Shown in pieces: positions 54,632 through 64,000 of a DNA stretch of 64,000 nucleotides. The DNA is taken from contig NC_135225.1 of NCBI RefSeq assembly GCF_052324685.1, positions 13,920,110 to 13,984,109 on the forward strand, written 5' to 3'. How positions within the stretch are numbered: position 1 is the first letter of the stretch; each line of letters begins with the position of its first letter. The translations under genes were made by a program, and so were the position numbers. This DNA is from Brachyhypopomus gauderio. Lineage: Eukaryota > Chordata > Actinopteri > Gymnotiformes > Hypopomidae. The notes beneath the pieces were generated by a model, which was not told where the DNA came from, did no database searches, and saw nothing but the letters and a program-made list of their open reading frames with translations.

Positions 54632-55924
54632 ATGGCAGATGTGAGTATTTTAGCTAGCTAGCTGTTTATCTAACCAATTAGATGAATTGCTACGAAACAT
54701 CTGCTTTTTTATTGCAGGACCTGAAGAGATACTTGTATAAACAGTTGCCTACGTAAGTAATGTTTCTTCTCAATTCGCCCATTTGTGAAATATGGTAAAA
54801 GTCCTTCCAACTTGAATGCAGTTGATTGCAAATGTTTCCTCGTTGATAAGTAGTGTAACAAACACTGTTCATACTGTTGGAGGTTGCAAGGCTGCATTAT
54901 ATGTAACGATAATGAATTCACATCTCGGTTTTCTGCAATTAGGGTTGAAGGCCTGCATGCAATAGTAGTAACGGATAGAGATGGAGTCCCTGTAGTCAAA
55001 GGTAATCCAAATAGCCTCGTCATACAGTAGTCAGATTGGATACAGTATTAAATCTACAGCTTGGTTTGGGTTCCCTGTGATTTTAATTAATCTTTCTACG
55101 CTTCTGTTTTGTGTAGTTGCCAACGACAACGCTCCAGAGTATGCCCTGCGACCTGGCTTCCTGTCCACCTTTGCACTGGCCACAGACCAGGGCAGCAAGC
55201 TGGGGCTTTCCAAAAACAAGAGCATCATTTGCTACTACAACACATATCAGGTATTCTCCCTCTTCTGAGGCCACCGGCAGTCGTTACGTCGTCAACCGCT
55301 GGTTCTCACTGTTCTCTTTTGTTTTTGTCAGATTGTGCAGTTTAACCGATTGCCCTTAGTAATCAGCTTCATTGCGAGCAGCAGTGCCAACACAGGTGAG
55401 TGTGTGGACCGACTGACATGACCACGAGAGTGTGTGGACCGACTGACGTGTGCACGAGAGTGTGTGGACCGGCTGACGTGTGCACGAGAGTGTGTGGACC
55501 GGCTGACGTGTGCACGAGAGTGTGTGGACCGGCTGACGTGTGCACGAGAGTGTGTGGACCGGCTGACGTGTGCACGAGAGTGTGTGGACCGGCTGACGTG
55601 TGCACGAGAGTGTGTGGACCGGGTGACTGCACAGTGACTCAATGAAACTTTGATCCTACAGACACGTTTTATAAATAGAATTCTGTGTAATGTAGTTCCT
55701 TATTTTATATTTCTAATGAGCTCTTTTCTCTGAAATATCCAGCTAGGACAGTTAAAAGTGATGCAAAACGAACACATAGAAGAAAGGTGGTGTGCGTAGG
55801 TTTCAACCTTACTGATATTACATTTCTGACTTCTGCAACTGCTATTTTAGGCTTAATCATCAGTTTGGAGAAGGAGCTTGTTCCTCTGATTGAGGAACTG
55901 AGGCAAGTGGTAGAGGTTGCCTAG
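54632..55924 (+). CDS. lamtor3: LAMTOR3 (MP1), Ragulator complex subunit
   Basis: Roadblock-fold late-endosomal/lysosomal scaffold that pairs with LAMTOR2, anchors MEK1-ERK and serves as part of the Ragulator for Rag GTPases and mTORC1. Six coding exons: 54632-54640 (only Met-Ala-Asp), 54718-54752, 54943-55001, 55117-55250, 55332-55395, 55851-55924. All GT-AG, giving 124 aa, the exact family length. Landmarks: DLKRYLYKQLPTVEGLHAIV, TDRDGVPVVKV, NDNAPEYALRPGFLSTFA, LGLSKNKSIICYYNTYQ, LPLVISFIAS and the terminal EKELVPLIEELR helix. Intron 5 begins inside a 30-bp minisatellite. Confidence 0.97.
55398..55626. repeat. 30-bp minisatellite at the lamtor3 exon 5 donor
   Basis: About 7.5 tandem units with AGTGTGTGGACCGGCTGACG and TGTGCACGAG. 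The first unit starts within the donor GTGAGTGTGTGG and differs at ACTGACATGACC. Because 30 is a multiple of three and the unit lacks stops, long open frames occur on both strands, but these are artefacts. Confidence 0.95.
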
Positions 55925-57773
55925 GAGCCAGGCAGCATTACAACTGGGGCAACATCATACATCTGATGTTGATCAGGTCAACAGAGCCACGCACAGATGC
56001 ATCTAGGACAACCCATTACACACACGCACCTGTATAATGTTGGCTGTGAAATTGTACTTCATATGAGTTTCTTTCAATGCTGTATGTTTCTCTTATGAAT
56101 GTAACCCCTCCTGTTGGTTTCATTTCTTCTGATTAATAATTTAAGACATTGGTGTACAAAAATAACATTTATTTATAGAAACTTTACATTTTTACAGAAG
56201 TACATTTTGTGCAAAGAAGACAGATCTTTCTCGAGTTCTCTCCATCCTTGAGCTAGGTTGTTTGAGAAATTGTTTGAAGTACTGTTTATTTGGTATCAGT
56301 TCACATCACATTACAGTAATCTCTACTGTGCCAGTCTTTAAATATTACAGCAAAGTCATATTATTCGGTGAACAATTCAGTTTTGTAAATATAAATAATG
56401 ACAGACCACCTCTACTAGAATGGTTTACTACAAAAATAAAACACCAGATACTGGCTTGTTTGTAAAATAAATTAGTTGTTTTTGTTTTTTTTTGTTGCAA
56501 AAACACTTGGGAAATGCACATATCTTGGACCTCTCTTGTGTTCTGTTCACGTTAAATCATCACAGCACAGGAATCCCACAGCGCTATATTTGACATTCTG
56601 GAAACATACATACATACAAGTGGTGCATGTCATGAAAAGGACCGAGTGAATGAATGGCAGGCGTTTTCAGAACAGTTTTGGTCCCTTTTGGTAATGTAGC
56701 TCCTGAAGCCTTAAACTGCAACTGCAGGTGTACGGCACCATTATTTAAGTGGAAATGCCTCTTTTTTGAGTGATTATAGATCAAGCTCTGCTATAAACTG
56801 TATCAAAGATGAAGTAACATCATCTTTTAGGTCTAATTATCTGACTTAGATTTAATAGATGTCCATATCATAGATCCACCATCATGTTTAAGGCTTTCCC
56901 TAGACATAAACAAGTCAGCATGTAAGAGTAAAAACCAGTGTTGATTAAAAATGGTGGTAATTTAATGTCTGTGGTGAGCTCTGGCTTGTGACCACTCTTT
57001 TGCTTTCTCATGTGCGATTTGTCAAAATAATTTGGTGATGTCTGGGACCCATGTCCCTGACCTATTTCAAACTCTCACAGTTACACTGCTGCTTTGAAGG
57101 CTCACATCAGACTTTGCTCTTTTATATGCAACACATTGCTAACTGGTATTTAACCAAATCATTAGTTTGCATAGCTGCTTTTATAACTGATTCAAGTTCC
57201 TTCAGGGTTTAATTTTTTTGCTATGTGATTTTTCTGTTACATTGTCAGTTCTCTCCACTACTGCATAAGCCGGTACTGCAGTGTGCTACATGGTTCCACT
57301 GAATACTATTGCTGCAGTTATGAATCAGTGTGTTCTAAAGAGCATGAACATTTTCATCTCACCAATCTCTTTCTTCACGTGATGTCTGCATTGCTGGTCT
57401 ACCAGCAGTGGTCAGTATAACAGAAGGTATGACTTTTTTTCACTCTATGCAATGGTAACTGCCATTGGAAGCAGTACACATCATAGGGTTAGAATGGACA
57501 GAGGAAAACATATAGACCCTCTTGACTTTCCATTGCATCTTGTCATTCCTGCGTGGGCAGCTGTCTCACAGCATCAGGCATCTCTTCTGCCCCTCTCTCA
57601 CCATCATCTGCATTTTTTAATCTGTGACTGGGTGAAAAGAGTGAAATGACCGGTAAGGAAAGGGTGAAACAGAGGAAATGAGCAATCTCATGCCCTTACA
57701 GGAACACCAACCCCTGGGCCCACATCTGCCTTCCAGCTCATTTACTTCTCTTTACTTTCTTGGTTTTGCTTAC
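55925..57773. other. Convergent 3' flanks of lamtor3 and dapp1
   Basis: Includes the lamtor3 3' UTR (possible AATAAA near 56432 and 56467). The final dapp1 exon should lie here or be spliced from here, but I could not find its conserved end. Confidence 0.5.
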
Positions 57774-59152
57774 CAGCTTCCAGCGAAGTATCTTCATCCA
57801 TTCATCAGCTTCCACTCCAGACTTGGCACACAGGTAATATGTTCTCTCAGGGAACACCAGACTGTTACATGAGAGAGAGGAGGAGGCCGTGAATACTTTG
57901 TGATGGGTGCACAGAATGAAGCACTGAGTTAAGCTAATGGATGGATGTTGATGCCTTAATGAAGTCAGCCTGGTTTGGAGAGATGAAATGGAGCCCGTGC
58001 TGCCTGTGAGAACACGCGTCTTCTTTCACTTCCCCCATTTCAAAGCTTACACGCACATTTAATAGAAACATAACGAGTCCAAAGTGATTGTCTCACCAGA
58101 AGCAGTTAATCCTTTCCTGGGTGTAATCAAACTGCACGGCAGAGCATGCAGTCAGATCCAGAGTACGAATGGGGTCTGCAAACTGAAATGAAGAAGAGAT
58201 ATCATCAACTGAATCATTATTAATACTGAATACAGCATGAACTATTTTTTATTGTCATTGAGACTGAATACAGCATGAACCACCTTTATTGATTTTGAGA
58301 CATCTTGGTTTCAAACTTACCATTTTGTCTTTGAAGTATTTAAGCTCATTTTTGTTCAACGTGAACCATCTTTGTTTCCAGTTCTGACCCAATATTAGAA
58401 AATATTAGACACAGAGACACAATATTAGAAAAATGTCCTCAAAATGAGTTGCCAAATGTCCAGTCACTGATGTAATCACAGGCAGATCATTATTGTTATA
58501 CATGTTCATATGTTCATAGATGTGTGTGTACTGTACAAAAGAGAAAAAAAGAAAATAAAGAAAGCATGTGCAGGGGCTCCCGTACCTTTATAATGCCTCC
58601 TTGTTTCACCAGATAACCTTCTTTGGTGCCCAGCTGCAGAGAGACACACACAGTGAGCATCAAGCCGAATATTCACATCGGGTAATTTTACACACTGCAA
58701 CTGAAACTATTTGCTTTGTAAAATCGGGCTAATTTTGCAAATCAAACTTTGATTATGCTCAGAATGATGTCGGGTGGGGGTGGGGGGTTACAGTCCTGCT
58801 AGGTATTTTATGAGGAATGTTAAGTCACATTTTTATAATACAGTGGTAGTGAATTACTAGGGGATTTCAAAGTGTACCAGTAGAAACTTCAGTAATATGC
58901 TAAAATGAGCAGTTTCTTTAAATGGAGTAGGTAGGTGTGTTGCCATCATACTGATGGAGCACTGGCGATCAAGTCCCTCTCGTGGCGTCCCGTCTGCATG
59001 GCCGTGTGCACACACACAGACTCATAGATGGATGGCTCCTCTACCTGCCGGGGGTATGGCAACCGGAGCACTATTAGGTTACCTGAGTGACAGCGAGAGA
59101 ACATAGATGCAGAGAACACAGTTACTATACTTAGCCCAAAGAAAGAACAACA

Positions 59153-59193
<41 letters not shown>

Positions 59194-59967
59194 TCAGTGA
59201 AACCTGTTTCACTGCCCAGTAACGGCTGGTTTGCGAAGTGACGGATGAAATCCTGAAGGGAGGGGAAGTCGTTGAAGCCGAATGTGTACTTCCCACCCTG
59301 TCGTTTCACCTGGAAGTGCTTTACCGAATCCTTGGCCCTGCAGGAGACCAGGAAGGGCTTGTGAACAGGCATCTGACACCTTCAGTGTGTATCACAGCTG
59401 TCCAAGCATTCATTCTTAAAGTTCCACAGTCATGGCAGAAAAGGAAGAGACACACTATCCTGGCAATGGCCTTAGCAACAAATGATCTCCCAGCTAGTTA
59501 ACTCTGATGATGACCTTTCAAAAACATGTCATACAACAATAAACAACAAACAAACAAAAACGTAAATGAAATGACAAATTGAAAGTGAACTCAGCATAAC
59601 TGAAAAGGTGTCAATATATCATTGCATTCAGAGCAAACACAGACTTCACTTCACAGGTCCTGCGCAAAACCTTCAATTTAATCCTATTATTAATAATCAT
59701 AAAAAGGAGATTGCTGAACTGGAACATTTAAAACGCACAAAAGTCTGTATTTAATTCACAAAAGAATGTGCTCTGTCCAGGGTTAGATTACAAAAAATTG
59801 GGTTTTTTTTTTAGATTGATTGATTTAGATTAAAGTTTGTGAGTTCATGACGTCATATTGGCACTAAAATAGCCAGCCCTGGCAAACAAGCCCACAAGTT
59901 CCATTCAGTATATGAAGCAGTTAACCGTGGTGCCAGCATTACTCCACATTGCCATTACTGAAATACT

Positions 59968-60054
<87 letters not shown>

Positions 60055-61435
60055 ACAAATGGGAATAGGTAGGCTATTGAGAGTGGATGAGTAACTAACC
60101 TGACAGATATGGCAAAGCAGTCAGACCCCTTGTTGCTGTTTCTGAGTAGGAAACTCCCATCTGCACCGTTTGATAAGAGCAATGCCTCAGCAGCATGGCG
60201 AGACAGATCATAATGGTACCAGCTGCACACACAGAGTGGAGAGAGAGCTTGGCTAGTCATCCCCATTATAATAATGGAACCCAGCTGAGAGCTTCATGGA
60301 GTTTGACCCTTTATGAAAACAGTACATCATAGCAGTACTTTGAAGATGCTGCATGTTGTTTCATCATATTGAACTGATATGTAATGGCTGATTTTTCATT
60401 GGTATTCACTTTTGTATTAGTCTTTCCTTTACATGCAGTGTACTGCTACTTTAAATAAGAGCAGTATTAAACCCTAAAATATGATGGGGTTATTAGCTCT
60501 TAGAGCCAAACTGGAGTCGGATTGAGTGGCTGTTTGTCAACACAGTAACTACTGGTATGCAGTCACAAGAGCATTATCGCCAAGGATGCAAGTAAACACA
60601 GGTGCAGTCCTGCTAAGTAAAGCGAAGACTACAGAATGTTTGCAGATCTACAGATAAAACCATGAGACAGTCACCCAGAGTTACACTCTACCGTTTGAGA
60701 CATGAACCTCTGGATTATTATGAAAATGTCCTTTAGTTGTATGATGATCGTAATAGTTTAAGTATTGGAAAACTGAAATTAGTATTATCTTGACAAATGA
60801 GGCCTTTGTCTCAAAAACTCATGAGAAATATATGAATACGTAAGACGTCACACACACAAAAAAAAAAAGTTTCAGAGACAGGTTTGACTACATGTTGCCT
60901 GTGTCTGAAATCAGAGCGCTATTTCCTCATATTTAGAAACGCAACGTTTTTGCCACTGGGATTTACCAGGTGAACAATTAATTCATTAACATTAATTTGC
61001 CCGATTACGTAGGACAAAATACAAAGCTACCCAGACCTAAATTTATCTTAATATGTTCATATCTCCCTCATAACCTGTTACACTCAAGTCCTTTACTATT
61101 ATCGCCTCATCATGGCATTGCAACGGACTGAAACAAAGAAATGAACAATGAAGTATGTTAACTTCATAACATACACCGAATCCAATGAAGACAGAACATG
61201 AATGAAATAGGGATGCATGAGAGGAACGTGGCAATATGAGGTTTATCGCGTTTAAACTGATACAGAACCATCTTGTTTTTACATTAAGCAGACACATCGG
61301 GCCACATCACCCTTATGTTTCACGAATCAGAATAATTGTTCATGCATAAAAATAAGAACCTGGTCCAACTCACCCAACTGACTCTAACTCGTCCAATTCA
61401 TCTCCGCAACTGCGTGTAGAACTACAAACACTCAT
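57774..61435 (-). CDS. dapp1: DAPP1 (Bam32) SH2-PH adaptor, last exon not located
   Basis: Adaptor that binds phosphotyrosine through SH2 and PI(3,4,5)P3 / PI(3,4)P2 through PH, acting below B-cell receptor and PI3K. Coding exons in transcript order: 61374-61435, 60100-60222, 59204-59337, 58952-59082, 58586-58633, 58321-58383, 58097-58182, 57774-57861; all GT-AG with closing phases. SH2: WYHYDLSRHAAEALLLSNG, GSFLLRNSN (FLLR arginine), AKDSVKHFQVKRQGGKYTFG, HFANQPLLGSETG. Regulatory tyrosine in EEPSIYESV. PH: KEGYLVKQGG, WKQRWFTLNKNELKYFKD, DLTACSAVQFDYTQERINCF and EADEWMKILRWKL. Roughly 20 C-terminal residues of the family are missing because the last exon was not identified. The human N-terminus differs, which is normal for this short exon. 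Confidence 0.93.
59155..59191. repeat. (TG)n microsatellite, dapp1 intron 3
   Basis: Lies just downstream (sense) of the exon 3 donor at 59204. Confidence 0.9.
59970..60053. repeat. (CA)n microsatellite, dapp1 intron 2
   Basis: Pure CA run of about 83 bases, 47 bases downstream (sense) of the exon 2 donor. Confidence 0.95.
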
Positions 61436-62015
61436 GTTTGAAGCACCTGCCCTCGTGTCCAGGTTCGGAGATTTAATGAGTGCTGGGGTTCGTGTATCTG
61501 GAAGCTTCAAGAGGATTCATATGTTGAGAGAAACGGTTTTACCAGCCACAAAGCGGCGAAGAGGAACTTGTGTAGACCCGCCCACGTTATAGTGAAACCA
61601 AGTCGCATCGCAGTTAGACGTGAGACAGGTGTACGAGTGTGGGATATGTGATGGCACATTTACAAACGTTGTCTATATTTGAAAATGTCTTACACTTGGT
61701 CCTTGAAGATCTGTCCGGAATATCATGTTGCTAGTGTGCTTCACTATATCACCTAATCTGTTTATTTATTTACTCGTTTTTTTTATTTTCGACGTTAAAA
61801 AACAGGGAAGATGCCAAACCATTGAATTAACAATGAAGTTACTATGCTTGTGTTACTAACACGTTATTATGTTCGTGTTAACACGCTATTAAAAATATCG
61901 ACTAACTTTAGCTAGATATTAGATACTTTGAGGTAATTGTCTATACTTATATATACCATGTGTTCTCTTGGTGTTCAGGTAACCAAGCTGAAAATATATG
62001 TTTGCAAATATATGT

Positions 62016-62499
62016 TTGCAAATTTTTATTTCTGGGAACCAAAACAAACATCTATATTATTTGTTTACGTCAGGAATAGACGTGTTTAAATCGTTGACAA
62101 CGTTATTTTGAATGTACTTGAATGTAATTGAATGTTTTTGAATGTAGGATGCACTTAATGTAATACAAATTGTTTTATGCTCTTATGATGGACCTCTTAA
62201 AAGCTATAGAATTTTTGACTGACCACTACAAATTGGTGCAAGGTATAAATACCCATTTATGAGTGCAAGGTATAAATACTCACGTACATCATGAACTTTA
62301 TGTAATACAACTTGTTTTTGTGGTTTTATTGTGCACAGTCTGTGAACTCTATTTGTAGACGGTGCCTTTGACGTTGACGATATTTTGAATCCCTTTAGTA
62401 CATTCAAAATAACATGTTGTCAACGATTTAAAATACGTCTATTCCTGACGTAAACATTTTGTAGGTGTTTGTTTTGGTCGCCAGAAATAAGAATTTGCA
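62016..62499. mobile_element. MITE-like element with ~100-bp inverted arms
   Basis: Arms 62016-62117 and 62398-62499 are near-perfect reverse complements: TATTTCTGG, CCAAAACAAACA, GTTTACGTCAGGAATAGACG, AATCGTTGACAAC, TATTTTGAATGTAC. The ~280-bp loop has internal direct repeats (GTGCAAGGTATAAATAC twice near 62238 and 62262, and GTAATACAA twice). The target duplication could not be fixed, since the outer flanks are AT-rich. Confidence 0.8.
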
Positions 62500-63479
62500 T
62501 ATTTTAGCACATTTGCTAATACGATCTATTGAAGAAAGAATTCCGAATATGCGGACGTGAAACCAACTTCATCGTGGTGTAGTACATATAATTAACAAAA
62601 ATGTATCATTATTGCCCAGTCTATTAAACAGAAAGTACAAGAAACCGGACATATGTAGCCTATACCAAATAGCCTATCCAAAATCACAGGAAAAAGTCAG
62701 CACCGTACTAAACTAAGCAAGTCTTAAACTGCTGAATCTTTTGGTACATTATACCAGGCTTGTTTCAGAACTTCCCACTTGGTTGTGTTTCACAATATGT
62801 TTTCCTTGCCAGCCTCATGACTGATGCTACCAGGTGCTGCATTGTCTCTGAGGCTCATTTGCTGCATCTTTGGTCTTCTCTGGTGAGATCATCCTATCAC
62901 ACCTGAGATTGTGCTGCTGTGATTAGTGATTAGTGCTTCAGCGCTGTCAATCCTGCCTTTCCTGTCTTACGTCAGCCACCTCAGCTCTGTCAGTGGTACA
63001 TTCGATGGAGGGGTTTATTCTGGCACAGTGTGTCCATGCCTCGGTCTGAGTGGTCCTCTCTCCTCAGCTCATCCTTGGGCCCATTGCTTGAATGTATTCA
63101 GGAATGTTTCATGCCTCCCGTTAGACAGTGGATCTCATGTAACCGTCAATTTGTTGGACATCCCATTCCAACTTTGGGTATAACAAACGCCACTGTTCTG
63201 GGACAGCTATCTATAACAGTTTATAATATATTTATAGGAATTTCTGTCAATAAAACAAGCATTTGTGAGGTCAGGCGGCCACTAGTTCCTCAACACCAAA
63301 CTCATCAAATCAAGTGTGTACGGTTCATGCTTGGTCCACCGGGGCAGTCGAACTGCAACAGCAGGTGCCCAACATGTTGCCACAAAGCTGAAAGCAAATA
63401 ATTGTCTTAAATGTCTTTTAATGCTGTAATATTGCCTGGTCCTGGCCTGTCCCGAAACCTGAAAAACAGCCTGACAACA

Positions 63480-64000
63480 ATCCCTCCTCCACCAAACTAC
63501 TGAAGCTGCTATGCATTCTGGTAAGCAGCTTTTTTCAGGGATTTGGGGAAGCCGGATCCATCCATCAGATTGCCAATAGTGAAGTGTGATTCATCACTCC
63601 AGAGAATGTTCCCAGTGCCCCAGAGTCCAGTGTCAACATGCTTTACTCCACCCTAACCGACACTGTGTTGTACACAGTGATCTTGGGCTTGTGTGCCGCT
63701 CCTCGACCTCGGAACCCCATTTCATGAAGCTCCTGACATCCAGGTCTTGTGCTGACATTTCCTGCAGTAGTAATTTGGATCCCTGTAGTGAGGTGAAAAC
63801 CGGTAGGCAGTTTTCATGCACTGTAGCTGTTGATAGATCCTAGATGTTTTCATTCCACAATAATAGCAAATATAGTGTGCACTGTGGCACATTCACAAAC
63901 TGACGTTTTGGCAAAAGTAGAATCCCCATGTCCCACTGTTCTGGCCCCATTATAGGCACTGAGCTCTACAGAATGACCCACTCTGTATCTACTGATATAC
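63480..64000 (-). mobile_element. Tc1-like transposase relic, cut by the window edge
   Basis: Read on the minus strand, fragments match Tc1-family transposase in order: GHSVELSAYN, STFAKTSVC, FHEMGFRGRGAAHKPKITV, then LWSDES-type SGVMNH / ILWSDESHFT across a frame change. Stops and frameshifts break it. The DDE catalytic region is present only in part, and the N-terminal helix-turn-helix side extends past 64000. Confidence 0.75.

Larger units (their letters stand above)
61436..64000. other. dapp1 upstream flank, no gene recognised
   Basis: Contains the dapp1 promoter side, a MITE-like palindrome (62016-62499) and a Tc1 transposase relic at the end. The open frames at 62926-63401 show no family resemblance I can support. 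Confidence 0.55.

Noticed and set aside
55328-55645. Repeat proteins on both strands at the lamtor3 array
   Set aside because: A stop-free 30-bp unit (multiple of three) yields these automatically; it lies inside intron 5.
63030-63401. 123-aa frame near the right edge
   Set aside because: No family resemblance and no splice context; adjacent to transposon relics.

Overview
The window is vertebrate nuclear DNA and most likely from a teleost fish. Every gene is split by canonical GT-AG introns, the sequence is dense in (CA)n microsatellites, hAT and Tc1-type transposon debris is common, and two genes belong to fish-type paralogues (eif4e1c and an adh8-class alcohol dehydrogenase). The species cannot be named from the sequence. 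Exon models were assembled by hand: conserved protein blocks were joined at splice sites that keep frame. Five models close completely (adh8-like 377 aa, metap1 386 aa, enpep 951 aa, rrh 335 aa, lamtor3 124 aa), and fam241a closes at 129 aa.

Layout from left to right: eif4e1c (-, last exon off the left edge); fam241a (+), head to head with it; an unrecognised coiled-coil gene (+) with an in-frame TGA in its last exon; adh8-like (+); metap1 (-), with a 6.6-kb intron holding a nest of hAT and Tc1-like elements; a decayed lrit3-type leucine-rich-repeat/Ig gene (+, pseudogene); a 5.8-kb stretch of repeats; enpep (+, 20 coding exons); rrh (-, peropsin); lamtor3 (+); dapp1 (-, last exon not found); then a gene-poor right flank with a MITE-like palindrome and a Tc1 transposase relic. 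The gene set matches human 4q23-q25 (EIF4E, METAP1, ADH cluster, LAMTOR3, DAPP1, RRH, LRIT3, ENPEP, FAM241A), so this looks like a conserved syntenic block rather than a functional operon.

Functionally the genes are independent: cap-dependent translation (eif4e1c), N-terminal methionine removal (metap1), alcohol/aldehyde oxidation (adh8-like), angiotensin II processing (enpep), retinal-binding opsin (rrh), Ragulator/mTORC1 scaffold (lamtor3) and PI3K/immune-receptor adaptor (dapp1).

The most unusual signal is in enpep. A ~1.6-kb, 35-bp-period minisatellite fills the end of intron 16, and its unit resembles the 3' splice site plus the first ~20 bases of exon 17. This gives about 45 decoy splice acceptors in front of a conserved exon. 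Other points of interest are two GC-AG introns, a minisatellite starting at the lamtor3 exon 5 donor, a metap1 acceptor preceded by pure (GT)n, the lrit3 pseudogene, and nested hAT insertions with intact 8-bp target duplications.
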